Origin: Muscardinus avellanarius
Lineage: Eukaryota > Chordata > Mammalia > Rodentia > Gliridae
Direction of reading: 5' to 3'
Assembly: GCA_963383645.1 (NCBI GenBank)
Contig: OY726559.1
Span: 123,118,721 to 123,182,720 of the forward strand
DNA: 64,000 nt
Below the pieces are notes generated by a model. That model saw nothing but the letters and a program-made list of their open reading frames with translations. It did not search any database and had not been told where the DNA came from. The position numbers and the translations under genes were made by a program. Each line of letters begins with the position of its first letter. Position 1 is the first letter of the stretch. Shown one piece after another: positions 12,105 to 23,659 of the stretch.

Positions 12105-12315
12105 AAGATAGCCAAGTGTGGTGGCACTCACGTATAATGTCAGTACTTGGGAGGCTGAGATAAGAGGATTATAGGTTCAAAACTAGCCTCAGCAACTTAG
12201 GGAGCCCCTCAGCAGCTTCGCAAGATGTTGTTTCAAACTAAAAAATAAAATAGGGCTGGGGGTATAGTTTGGAGGCAGAATGCCTCTGGGTTCAATCCCC
12301 AGCACCAAGCCAAAC
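12105..12315 (+). repeat. B1-dID-like SINE, decayed type a
   Basis: + strand copy from gccaagtgtggtggcac to gggttcaatccccagcacc with scattered substitutions. Confidence 0.8.
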
Positions 12316-13307
12316 AAAAAATCCCAAGAACCAAACAGAGGGTCAGCAGCGCCTGCGATGTCTGATGATTGGACACGGGAGCGTCCGCCCCTCTCCTAAC
12401 TGGATATCGAGTCCCTCCCGAGTGGCTTCTGTTGGATTTTTTCTAAAGGGATTCTCTCTTAGACAGCTCTGTTACTCAGTGAACTTTTGTGCCTGGCTTT
12501 CAAGTTTTTCTGCAATTTCTTAAAGAGAATCATGCTCATGTTTTTTTATTCCTTGGTAGCTTTTGCTTCTAAACGTGGCTGCTGAACAGAGGTGATATTT
12601 TATGAAGAAAATAAAAAGCCAATTTAGTAGGTACAAGCTGTTTTTTGTTAGGATAGTTCCATGGTGGTTTTATAAGAGAGAATTTTAACAATGTCCTAGT
12701 AAATATTTGGAGAAGAGGGAATTAAATATAATTTTTTAATCAGGTGGAGAGTATTTAAGTTTGCTCAGTAGAATGTAGCCTTTCTGGTGTCTGCCTCAGG
12801 GGAAGGACTGGTCTACCACCTTGACTAAAAGCTGACATTTCTTTAAGGAATTCTACTGCGTTACAAAGTTCATTTCCTCGGGTCTTGGAGGCAGCCGCGC
12901 GCCTGCTTCAGACTTCAGGTGACGTTAGTCACCGTCCTGAGCCCCAAAGCCCACAAGTGCTATTTTATCACGTCAAATGACAAGCATTTCATTCCAGCTT
13001 GAACGTGAGCCCTAGCAGTTTTAAACTACTAGAACATTGGTGAAAACTGTCAAATTATATTAAGAACATTTTATAGGTATTCCACCATATACTGTAATAT
13101 TTTTTTGGTAGCCCTAAGCAGCCACACCTCTTAAAGTACAGATGGGTTGGTCAACAGATGAGAATTCATTAATACCTTGGCTGTGTGGCTCTTCCTAGCT
13201 CAGTGGAATGAGTTGGAACTGATTAGCAAAGCAGTTGTGGGTTATTATGTAAACAGTATCAGTTCTTCTTATAGAGAATTGGGTCTTCATAGTCGATTAG
13301 AAATTAG

Positions 13308-13512
13308 AAGCCAGGCGTGGTGGCGCACGCTTGTAATCCCAGCATTCAGGAGGCTGAGACTGGAGGATCATGGTTCGTGGACAGCCTCAGCTACTTAGTG
13401 AGGCCCTCTACAACGTACTAAGATCCTGTTTCAAAATAAAGAATAAAAAAGAGGGCAGGGGGTGTAGCTCAGAGGTTGAATGCCCCTGGGTTCAATCCCC
13501 AGACCCGAAAAA
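13308..13512 (+). repeat. B1-dID-like SINE, type a
   Basis: Complete + strand copy with short A-tail; direct repeat AAATTAG at 13301-13307 and 13513-13519. Confidence 0.87.
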
Positions 13513-13579
13513 AAATTAGTAAGGTGATTCTGTTATTAAATTCTATTATTATTATTTTAAAGGTATGTTCAGCATTTTG

Positions 13580-13757
13580 GGTGGGTACTACAGATTGAAC
13601 CCATTGTACCCCTGAGCTTTCACCCCCAGCCTTTTTTTGCTTTTTGTTTTGAAACAGGGTCTTGTTAAGTTGCCAAAGCTGGTCTCGAACCTGTACTCAT
13701 CCTGACTCAGCCTCCCAAGTACTGGGGTCACAGGGATGATTCACCACACCCAGCCTG
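13580..13757 (-). repeat. B1-dID-like SINE, decayed
   Basis: Antisense copy (tactacagattgaaccc ... caccacacccagcc) with a shortened left half. Confidence 0.75.
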
Positions 13758-14050
13758 TTGGGTACTTTGACATCTTATTTCCCTAATGTTCTATGTGTTA
13801 TGTGATCCCCCCCCACCCCCCCAGTTTTGAAAAGTAATTATCCTCTTTCTCCTTGGGTTTCTGGTAGTGGATGGACTGATTTGAGGAAATGAATGGCCAG
13901 GGGATAGACTCTCTGTCCTCTGGGAGTGAAATGAAGACTGTCGACCATTGTGGTCTTCTCTTTCTCATCCAGAATCCCCTCTGTCTCCAGCTCTCATGCA
14001 AAAGAGAAGTACAGACAGTGTAGTTCCTTGACTTCTTAAGAGACTAGGCC

Positions 14051-14251
14051 TAGCCAGGCATGGTGGTGAATGCTTATAATCCCAGCATTTGTGAGGCTGA
14101 GACAGGAGGATCACGGTTCATGAACAGCCTCAGCAACTACTTAGTGAGGCCCTTTGCAACTCAGTGAGAACATTCAAAATAAAGTATAAAAAATAGGGCT
14201 TGGGTGTAGCTTGGAGGTAGGATGCCCCTGAGTTCTGTCCCCAGTACCGCA

Positions 14252-14300
<49 letters not shown>
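14051..14300 (+). repeat. Type a SINE with (GA)n(GACA)n tail
   Basis: + strand copy 14051-14250 followed by tail repeats. ACTAGGC flanks at 14044-14050 and 14301-14307. Confidence 0.83.
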
Positions 14301-14301
<1 letters not shown>

Positions 14302-14817
14302 CTAGGCTTGCTTAAACGCCAGCTCCCTTAAGAACCTCCCTGGTTGCTTCTCGAGACCTGGCGTTGCTGGACACTGTGTCCTTGGTTCCCTTCCTGTGTG
14401 CTGGGCACTGCCCCATGTTTAGCTTGGCATCCCCACTGGTTTTGGCATTTACTAGAAGGGGCAGGGCCTGGAGAGTCCCTGACAATTCTAAAATCAGACA
14501 GTAGACTGTTGTAGGCGTCTCACTTGTGAAGTGAGATTATTTCTCATGAAAATAAATCTTATCTGTTAAGAGCAATATCATAATGTTATAGATGATCTTT
14601 CAAGGGTTAATTTTCCTTTTAAAAGCTTAAGGTATTTTGAAGATGATAAAAGAGCCACTATTACTTTTGTGTTAGGAAATAGGACTTATGGGTTGGCAGA
14701 CACTTTCAGAATGCCTAATACACGGCAGTTATGCAACAGATACCACATAGGTGGGTTGGTGGGTGGTGGGAGGGGGAGGGATGATGGAGACACGTGTCGT
14801 CCTTTACTTCTCTGTTC

Positions 14818-15031
14818 TGTGTGTGTGTGTGCGTGTGCATGTGCACGCGCGCGCACACACGTGTGTACGGTACTAAGGATTGAAGCCAGCCCTATTTTAT
14901 TCTTTATTTTGAAATGAAGTCTCACTAAGTTGCAGAGGGCCTCACTAAGTTTCTGGGGCTGGCTCAGAACCTGCAATCCTGTCCAGCCTCCCAGGTACCA
15001 GGATCACAAGCGTGCGCCACCAGGCCCCGCT
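14818..15031 (-). repeat. SINE with alternating GT/GC/AC tail
   Basis: Antisense copy (14867-15031) lacking much of its ID half, preceded by a 52-bp perfect purine-pyrimidine alternation. Confidence 0.78.
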
Positions 15032-15724
15032 GTATTATTTTTTAAATACAGCATTTGCACACTGATTTACTGAGCCATTGCCAAGTGCAGGAATGGGGTT
15101 AAATACTTTGAGGGCTATACAAGTAAGTTGGATAGGATCTAGCTACCCAGGTGGTTGGAGGTGAGATCAGCACCCAAGCTTATTATAGGAAAGAATAGAA
15201 TAAATGCTGCAAGTAAGGTCAAGATACTGGGCTACGGGGAGCCCCGTAGGAGCATGAGGTTTTTGCCCTGGAGGTGAGCTGTTGGCAGTCAGGAGACTTC
15301 ATGGAGAGTTGAGTGGGAAGGCAAGACGTGTGTCTGGGCTGGCCTTGTTGGAGAGGGAATTAAAGGCAGCTACATGTTAGGAGATTTAAGAGGCAGGGCC
15401 CTAGACCCAATCAGTGGGTCTGATTCAAACACTGTAATTGTTAAAAGCAAAAAATAACCTGAAATCACTGGGAACATTTAGATGCTGTTTCTATATTAGC
15501 AATCTTGAGGAATAACTTAAAAAATGTTTTAGAGTTGATTGTGTTGTTAGATAGAGTCTTTGTCTTTTTAAGAGACATACCAAAGTGTGGATGAAACGAT
15601 GGGCTGTCTGGAATTTGCTTTAATGCAATTCATTTGGAGGGGAAAGCGAGTGAGTGAATGAAAGACCAACCATGTGCTAAAAAGTGCTAAAGCCAGGTGA
15701 TGGGTAGTATGCTGGTCAACATTC

Positions 15725-16105
15725 TTACAGCTACAATCTAATGACTTGACCACGTAACTTAGAGGAAAGATTTATTTTCTTATGGTTTTGGGTTCAGCCC
15801 ATGTGAGGCTGGGGCTCTTGGAGCATGGCGGCATGGGGCAGAGAGAGGGCGAGCATATGGGCTGCGCTCCTCACAACACCAGAAGGAAGCAAGAGAAAGA
15901 GTAGGGGAGGAGCCATCTATGATCCGCGGCTGCCCCCCAGGGACCCATCCCTCCAGCTACACCCTGTAGGTCCAGCTCACGACCCAGATCAACCCCTGCA
16001 AAGGATTTATCTACTGCTGGGATTCTAACCCTTAGACTCGATTGCATCAACTCTAAACAGGAACAAATAGCTCTTTGGGGACATTTTGTACCTAACTATA
16101 ACAGG
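15725..16105 (-). mobile_element. MaLR-like solo LTR, antisense
   Basis: On the - strand it ends with the MaLR-style tail 'gaacccaaaaccataagaaa', 'ataaatctttcctctaag'. It starts near 'gttatagttaggtacaaaat'. A similar element occurs at 61285-61640. No internal retroviral genes are seen, so it reads as a solo non-autonomous LTR. Confidence 0.6.
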
Positions 16106-16249
16106 TAGGTAAGAGTTAATTACATTATTCTTTCTGCTTTTGCAAATGTTTGAAGTTTTCTGTAATAAAAATTAATATGTGTTTTAAAAAAACAACACCA
16201 AAAGGTTTAAGATAACAAAGATGAGGCGGTATGAGATTGTGAAGATTAT

Positions 16250-16460
16250 TTTTATTATTTTTGGTTGTAGGGATCAAAACCAGAGCATTAGACCTCTGAG
16301 CTATCCCCCCACCTTTTTTTTTTTTTTTTAAATTTTTGAAACAGGGCCTTGCTAAGTCGCTAAGGGCCTCACCAAGTTTTTGAAGCTGGCCTCAAACTTG
16401 TGATCCTCATGCCTCAGCCTCCCAAGTACCGGGATTCCAAGTGTGGGCTACCTTGTTAAG
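16250..16460 (-). repeat. Decayed B1-dID-like SINE
   Basis: Antisense: gagcattagacctctgagc, T-run linker, aaacagggccttgctaag, then a degraded B1 start. Confidence 0.75.
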
Positions 16461-18189
16461 CCTGTAGAGACTGTTTTTAGATGATAGGGGAAAATGGATG
16501 CTTTTTTCTTAAGGACTTAACTGGGACATTGCTGCCGGGGTGTGAGCTGGAGGAGAAGACTAACAGTGAAGAATGACTGCAAGTAAGGGGTGGGAGGGAG
16601 GGCCGCTGCCGTGGGTACTGAGGAGAGGCCGCAGGGCGGAGTTATCTGGGGTGAAGGCGGAGGCCCCTGAAGAGGGGCAGCAGAGTCCAGCGAGGGGACC
16701 GGACAGGGAAGAATACTTTATGTGGCTCATTAACCATAGGCTAAGAAGTAGGCTCCCCAGACAGCCTACCTTAGCATCATGTGCTTACACACTAAATCTC
16801 CATTTTTTAATCTTGTCTGCTCCTCCTATTGTAAATTCTTTCTATCATTATACCCATGTCTTATGTTCTGAATTTAATAAAAATTTAATAAATCAAACTC
16901 ACATTGAGTTTTACTCAAATTCAATAGGTTGGGCCTTTCCCTCCGGCAGCACTGCGTCTAATTTTAGCATTTTGTGTGTGTGCGCTGTTTTTTTTTTTTT
17001 ACCCAACGATTTGGAAACGTCACTCCATTTTCGAGACATGAATGTGTGCTTCGGTTCCTGTTCCCACATCACTTCTAGGTTTGCCCTTCCCTCTTTCCTA
17101 GCAGTCTCTGAATAGGTTCTTTCAAAGCGTGAGGTCAGCGGGGGGTCACATGGAAAACCAGCGCTAATCTCAGGATCAGGGCAGTTGCCGCCCTTCAGTC
17201 GGGGCTAATTCAGTGTAAAATCTCATTTTGGTCTCCGAGGGAGCCAGGCTAGCCAGGGAAACTGTAAAACTTCATTTCCTCAGCATTTAAACTTCAGATA
17301 TCCAGCTTGCTCTGAACTGCGCTCCTGGGACTGGAGAAGCAGTGTGATTTGCAGCCGATGCGTGTGGGGAAAGGAAGACGCCTCCTCGCGGTGTCCAGCG
17401 CACCTCGGGAGACCGCGTTTAAAAGAGCTCTGGTTGACTTCCTCCCCAAACAGGCATTTCTAATGTTGCTTCTCTCTTCAGCATTCTGTATTGACTCAAA
17501 GGTTACATGAATGTGCGGCCTGGATCTTGGGCACCCCGTGTGCCCCAAGGGCATCCTTATCATCAGAAAACTCCAGGGGTGGCTCTTGCGGCTCAGCACA
17601 CAGGCCCTGGGGCACTCGGGGTTCTCCTCACGCAGCCCCCAGTCACTTGCCTAGGTTGTAGAAGATCTGGGATGTGCGATATATCTTTTTATTCGGTTTC
17701 ACACATCTCAGGAAAGTTCAGAGCACGTTTAGCAGGTTAGCACAGTGCTAGCTGCCAAGGGCTAAAGGCAGGCAAGCCGCCACTTCAGCTCCCGGGCCCT
17801 CTAGCCGTCTCCGGCAAGGCAGCTGTGCAGCGCGGTGGCTTGTGCTGCGGGGCTGAGCGAGGTCTGCGCGTGGCAGCAGCTGGACGGGCACGGTGCTGTG
17901 GGACAAAATCCAGAAGGGAATGGTTGGCCAGTTTTGCAATTTGACACTAAGTACCTTTGCTGGACCAAATACTTCAGAAGCAGAAATAAGGATGCTTTGT
18001 CTCCAAGATCTCCCCGGGAGTTCCTGGACATCAGTGAACTGTGAATCTCTGACTATCCTTTTGTTAAAACTCAGATTCATGTTTAGAGCAGCTAGAAGGT
18101 TTCGATTGTCTATATGCAAGATTTAAAAAAAAAAGACTATTGACCTGGGAGATGGGTTAATATGTATTTCATTTGCTTAAAAAACTAGT

Positions 18190-18384
18190 TAAGCCGGATA
18201 TGGTGGCAAATGCCTGTAATCCCAGTACTTGGGAGGCCAAGATAGGAGGATTGAAGGTTCAAGGCCAGCTTCAGTAACGTAGTGAGACCCTGTTGAAAAG
18301 TAAAAAAAATGAAAACGGCTGGGCATGTAGCTTGGAGGTGGAATGCCCCTGGGTTCAATCCCAGTACAAGAAAAAAAAAAAAAT
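18190..18384 (+). repeat. B1-dID-like SINE, type a, one-spacer form
   Basis: + strand copy from gccggatatggtggcaaat to gggttcaatcccagtac plus A-tail. It has a single 'gtagtgagaccctg' rather than the doubled spacer. Confidence 0.82.
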
Positions 18385-19027
18385 CCTGAGGGCAGCCCTT
18401 TAGGCAATAAAGTATTTACGAGGAGGCCCTGCACCTCCCTGGCAAGGGAGCCCGAGGATCGCCGCCCTGCCTCCTGGCCTGCAGGTCTGGCTAGGCCTGC
18501 TCTGTGGAGAGGAAGCTGGTTTTCGCATTGCAGGGCAGGGAGAGGGAGTGTTGTGACAATTCCTCACGCGGGCAGGTGGAACATCGGACGGTAATTAGTG
18601 GCCACACCTGAAATGCCATGAATGTGGTTAGGAGCCTGGATTATTCCAGAATTTTCCATTGGGGATCGACAGCAGGGTCCAGGACACTCGGAGCACTCAG
18701 CTGGCCCAGGGAGTCACAGCACAGTCACGTGCAGGGTGCTGGGAAGTGTTGAGACTTAATCAGGTGGAGAAGGAAGTGCAGAAGCTGTGCCCGCCTGGGG
18801 GGACCGCCAGCCTCAAGATGCCTGCGCCCTGCCGCTGCTGGTGTGAGAGAGCTCCTTCCCGCTTCCCTGCTGGATAGTGCGGCAAGAGAACAGGATTAAC
18901 AGCTGGCAGCTTGATGTTAAGGAGCCTCTATCAATTCTAGTAGATGGTAATGGTTGTTGACACAGTTTTTGAAATTTCCATTTCAAAATTTCAAATGGCT
19001 CATTCATAGTCTTTAATAAAGCGAATA

Positions 19028-19240
19028 TCAGCCGGGTGTGGTGGCGCAGGTTTGTAATCCCAGCATTCGGGAGGCTGAGACCTGGAGGATCGCGGTTCAC
19101 GGACAGCCTCAGCTACTTAGTGAGGCCCTCTGCAAGTCAGTGAGACCCGGTTTCAAAATAAAGAATAAAAAATAGGGCAGGGGGTCTAGCTCAGAGGTCA
19201 AATGCCCCTGGGTTCCACCCCCAGACCCGCAAGGAAAAAA
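19028..19240 (+). repeat. B1-dID-like SINE, type a
   Basis: Complete + strand copy with 10-bp direct repeats AAAGCGAATA at 19018-19027 and 19241-19250. Confidence 0.9.
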
Positions 19241-19534
19241 AAAGCGAATACCTATGAGCCATTGGTTTTTGCTGCACAGATGCTGGGTTCTAGGAATAGA
19301 ATGGACAAAAGGTATGAAGCAGACCATTCAGATGATCAGAGGTAGGAACGCGTGGCTCTGTGATGAGGGTTCTGCCTTGATGGAGGCAGGGATGGGAGCT
19401 TCCTGGGGACAGGGCTGGAGAGAATCTCACTAGAGTCCATCGGAATGCGACCCACAGAAGGATCCAAGCAGAGGCAGCAGCATGGCTTCCGCCAGCAGGG
19501 AGCAGGATCTGTTTAGGATGCTAACTGAGCCTGT

Positions 19535-19675
19535 GTGTGGCCCGTAATCCCACTACTTGGGAGGCTGAGACAGGAAGATCACAGGTTGGAGGCCAGCCTC
19601 ATAACTGGAAAGTAAAAGGCTGGGGGTGTAGCTCGGAGGTAGAACGCCTCTGGGTTCCATCCCCAGTACAAAGAA
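19535..19675 (+). repeat. B1-dID-like SINE, internally deleted
   Basis: + strand copy lacking its 5' head and most of the spacer. The ID half (ctgggggtgtagctcggagg) is intact. Confidence 0.78.
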
Positions 19676-19818
19676 CAAAGATGCTGAAGGCAGGGAGGCT
19701 GGGCTTTGACGGCACTAGAACGTCTGGTGTGACGGGAAGTAGGAGCGAGTAGGGGCTGACTCGTCCGGATTGAGCGGTGTGTCTTAAAAGACTTCTCTTT
19801 TTGTTTAAAGGTAATGGT

Positions 19819-20045
19819 GCCCGGCATGGTGGCGCACGCTTGTAATCCCAGCGCTTTGGAGGCTGAGACAGGAGGATCACACAGGTTCAAAGCCAACCTC
19901 AGCTACTTAGTGAGGCTCTCAGCAATTTAATGAGAACCTGTTTCCAAATGAAATAGAAAATAAGTCTGGGAGTATAGCCTGGAGGTAGAAAACCTCTGGG
20001 TTCCACCCCCAGCACCACCAAAAAAAAACCCCCAAACAAAATAAA
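19819..20045 (+). repeat. B1-dID-like SINE, type b
   Basis: Complete + strand copy; GTAATGGT at 19811-19818 and 20046-20053. Confidence 0.88.
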
Positions 20046-20059
20046 TGTAATGGTAATCA

Positions 20060-20062
<3 letters not shown>

Positions 20063-20101
<39 letters not shown>
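20063..20101. repeat. (GA)n microsatellite
   Basis: About 19 GA units just past the preceding SINE's target duplication. Confidence 0.95.
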
Positions 20102-20104
<3 letters not shown>

Positions 20105-20202
20105 CAGATAATATGTGAATATGTTAATTTGACGTGGGCATATTCCTTCTGTGTAAATGAGACTGTTCAAGTCTTTTTACAATTAAGATGGAATGCCCTT
20201 GG

Positions 20203-20418
20203 TTTTTTGTTTTTATTTTCTTTGTTGTATTGGGGATTGAATCCAGGGGCACTCTAGCTCTGAGCTACACCTTCAGCCCGATTTTATTTTTATTTTGAAA
20301 CAGGGTCTCCCTAGGTTGATGAGAGTCTCACCACTTGCTGAGTCTGTCTTTGAACCTGTGATCCTCTCATCTCAGCCTCTCAAATACTGGGATTACAGTA
20401 TGTGCCACCACACCTGGC
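20203..20418 (-). repeat. B1-dID-like SINE, decayed type a
   Basis: Antisense: attggggattgaatccagg ... tatgtgccaccacacctggc. Confidence 0.8.
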
Positions 20419-21424
20419 ATGGATTTTTTTTTAATTTTTAATTTTCTGTGCTGACACTTAAGGCTTTCTGAGTTCTCTTTGGTGGTCTGTTCTCTTTTTA
20501 GTGGGATTATTGCCCATTCCTCTCACTGTTGATTCCTGTGGAGAAAGAAAAGGGAATGGAATCATGTAGGGCCCTGTTTGTTTATTTGTTTGTTTGTTTG
20601 TGAGGTTTTGGTCTTTGCTAAATAAGTCACCTGACTTGTAAAATGTATCTGTGAGCAAGTGGACGAGAGTTGATCGGGCTTGAAAAGCGTGGTATGTTGG
20701 TGATGAAGGTTTATGGGAGAGAGCTTTTGTTTTTTCTTGCCTGAGAAGGCTGTTATAATGGGTCAGTGCTGGTAAGCGCCCTTCAGTGTGGAGAGAAGCC
20801 ACCGAGCGGAGGCTTGCCTATCTGCCCCGAAAGGATAGCTGTCCTGAGATCTCTGGACCGTCCATGGCCATTGCCTGCCCAGGAATGTGAGTGGCAGGGA
20901 GCCGTGACCATTCAGCGAGGACCACATCAGGTGCATCTAGAAGCGGGGATGTGGTGAGCCACAAGCGGCAGCGGTGCGACGAGAGGGCCTGCTTCCAAAT
21001 GCACAGACCACCGTGGCCGACATCATGTTGTGACACCTGAAAGGAAAAACCTTTCACTTTTATCATTGGAAATCCCACTTGGTCTGTGTTGCACTCTCTC
21101 TGAGCATCTAGATTCTGCCTGATAGACATTTTTTAAAGACTTGCCAAGATTATTAAATACATTTCTACTGGGTGGAGAAGTTGGCATGATTATTTGATCA
21201 ATTTAAGCAGAAAATGGAGCGTGTCATGAGCTCTAAATCTATTAGGTGAGAAGCAGGACGGAAATAGGCATATCCGCAATGAAAGAGTAAACGGAGAACG
21301 TGTGGCGCTGTGGCGGGCGGCCTGTGAGCTGGCGCCCAGGGACCTGCGCTTTGGTGCCCTCTTCATGTTCAGAGGCTGGACCTGTGGAACTGATGGGTGT
21401 CAGGGATCGGAGTGTGACTTCTTT

Positions 21425-21453
21425 TAGTAGGTCATAAAAGACATGTGGCTCCC

Positions 21454-21513
<60 letters not shown>

Positions 21514-22056
21514 TAGTGGTACTGGGGGTGGAACCCAGAGGCTTTCTACCTCTGGCTCTACTCCCAGACCTATTTTCTATTTGATTTGGAAACAGGGTCT
21601 CTCTAAGTTGCTGAGAGCCTCACTGAGTAGCGAGACTGGCTTCAAACCTGTGCGATCCTCCTGTCTCAGCCTCCCAAGCGCTGGGATTACAAGCGTGCGC
21701 CACTACGCCCAGCTTTCCTGCTTTGAATCTCTCACTTTGAGGGAAGCCGGTTTCTATGTCGTGAGGTCACTCAAGCAGCCTATGAAAAGGTCCTGGTGGA
21801 AGGGGCTGAAGCCAACCGCCAGCGGCCATGAGAGTACGCCATCTTGCAACGGATGTTCCCGCCCCACTCAGGCCTGCAGGTGCTCTCAGCCTAGGCCAAC
21901 ATCTCGACTGCACTCTTGTGAGAACTCCGCATCAGCACCAACTGAGTCACTTCTAGATTTCTTACCCTCAGAAATTCTGTGAGATAATAAGTGGTTCTTA
22001 TTTTAGGCTGCTAAATTTTGAGGCCATTTGTTATGTAGCAGTAGATAACTAATACA
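21425..22056 (+). mobile_element. MLT1-type (MaLR) LTR interrupted by a SINE
   Basis: Carries the MLT1 3' hallmarks in order: 'attctgtgagataataag', 'aggctgctaaattttgagg', 'gcagtagataactaatac'. The 5' part lies before the SINE at 21453-21713. Solo LTR, no coding remnant. Confidence 0.8.
21453..21713 (-). repeat. Type b SINE with (CTTT)n tail
   Basis: Antisense copy (21514-21713) preceded by (CTTT)n 21453-21513, inserted in the MLT1 LTR. Confidence 0.87.
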
Positions 22057-22137
22057 TTTTGGCTTCTAGGCAGTGAATAATTTTGTTTATATATATGTAT
22101 TTATTCATCCAACAATTTTTTTTGCTTTTCAATGAAC

Positions 22138-22321
22138 TTTTTCTTTCAGTACTTGGGTGGAACCTGGGGCATTCTACCTCTGAACTACACCCCTAGCCCT
22201 ATTTTTTTTTAATTCTTTGAACAGGGTCTCACTAAGTTGTAAGGGCCTCGCTAAGTACCTTAGGCTGTTCTCGAACAGCGATCCTCCTGTCTCAACCTCC
22301 CAAGTGCTGGGATTACATGCT
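22138..22321 (-). repeat. B1-dID-like SINE, type a, 5'-truncated
   Basis: Antisense: gtggaacctggggcattct ... ctgggattacatgc. The B1 head is missing. Confidence 0.8.
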
Positions 22322-23315
22322 ATACAGGGCTTTAGGCCTATTATTGGTGGTGGGCAGATTGCAGTGGGAATCATTAGAGTAGTAAGTACGTGGCCTCTGA
22401 TGCGACTAGGTGTGGTTCAGTGAGTTCTGAACTGCAGGGCAAGTCCCGTGTTGATGGTGACCCCTCGTCAGGGTTCTGTGTGTGAGACAACTCTGAGTCA
22501 GATGCAGTGGAAAAATCCCTGTGCACTGATCATCGCGGGGAAGGGAACTGTTTGAGCCAGCATCATTATCTGGTTTCATGAAAGACAAAATAAAAGGCAA
22601 GTGTTTGTTTCAGGGTGATTGTTGCAGTTTTCAGAGTAATGAATAAAATAAGCTTGTTTTGTCGGCGAGTAGGAGTTGAGGACGGGAGGGGCGTGTTCCT
22701 TTCCTCAGGAAATTCCAGAGTTGTGGATGGGCCTTTTCCTTGGGGATGCAGATGAAGCGGAGATCAGAGCCAAGCACACATACTTCTCCTTTTAACATTT
22801 CCTTTCTTTTTTTATTCTTTTTGTTTTATTTGTTAAATTTCTGCACATGTTTCTTAAGTGTGTGGTCCAGAGGGAAGAAATACTGGCTATGTCTGGCTTT
22901 GGAGAAACTCTGAGTCCAGTTAGAGTTGGCAGGGCCGGGGTGGGGGATGGACACGCTTCAAAGACCGTTTGGAACCAGGCTGGGCATGAAGAAATCGAGC
23001 AAATAAATGACAGAGGTCAGGAAAGGTGGTAGAGATGGGTCTGGAAGTGTTTGGGCAGATGTGACATGGAGAATACCAAAGTCTTGTGTTTTTCCATCCC
23101 TGTCTTGTCTCAGAACCTGAGGATATCTAGTCCATCCCAGAGAGTATTGGCCAGGGACAGTGCAGGGAGGTGGAGACGACGCAGAAGCAGTTGTGATACA
23201 CTCTGCTCTTCATGTCTTCAAGCAAGAATGGAGGTGTTAATAGGGTTTGGAAAATAGGCAGTGGGATTATGTAGTAGAGGATGTGTAGGGAAATCTTTGA
23301 AGCCAGTTGGGTTTA

Positions 23316-23553
23316 TTTATTTATCTATTTACATTATTATTATTATTATTATGTGGTACTGGGGGTGGAACCCAGGAGTTTTCTACATCTGGGCTGTACT
23401 CCCAGACCTATTTTTATATTTTATTTGGAAACAGGCTCTCACTAAGTTGCTGAGAGCCTCACTAAGTAGCTGAGGTTGGCTTCGAACCTGTGCGATCCTC
23501 CTGTCTCAGCCTCTCAAGCGCAGGGATTACAAGCGTGCGCCACCACGCCCGGC
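23316..23553 (-). repeat. Type b SINE with TTTA/ATT tail
   Basis: Antisense copy. A 14-bp direct repeat GCCAGTTNGGTTTA (23302-23315, 23554-23567) has one mismatch. Confidence 0.88.
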
Positions 23554-23577
23554 GCCAGTTAGGTTTATAATATGACC

Positions 23578-23659
23578 GTGAACTTGAGTCCAACGGGTGT
23601 CAAGCCCAAGGGAACGGTGTGAACTTGAGTCCAACGGGTGTCAAGCCCAAGGGAACGGT
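23578..23659. repeat. Perfect 2 x 41-bp tandem duplication
   Basis: Units 23578-23618 and 23619-23659 are identical by eye (gtgaacttgagtccaacggg ... gggaacggt). Non-repetitive sequence, 24 bp beyond a SINE. Confidence 0.95.

Noticed and set aside
16573..17115. 180-codon + strand frame
   Set aside because: Compositionally inconsistent, with no domain recognised and no promoter or splice support; probably chance.
21425..22056. Possible endogenous retrovirus with coding capacity
   Set aside because: Only MLT1/MaLR-type LTR sequence is visible, with no gag, pol or env remnant. The same holds for the other LTRs in the window.
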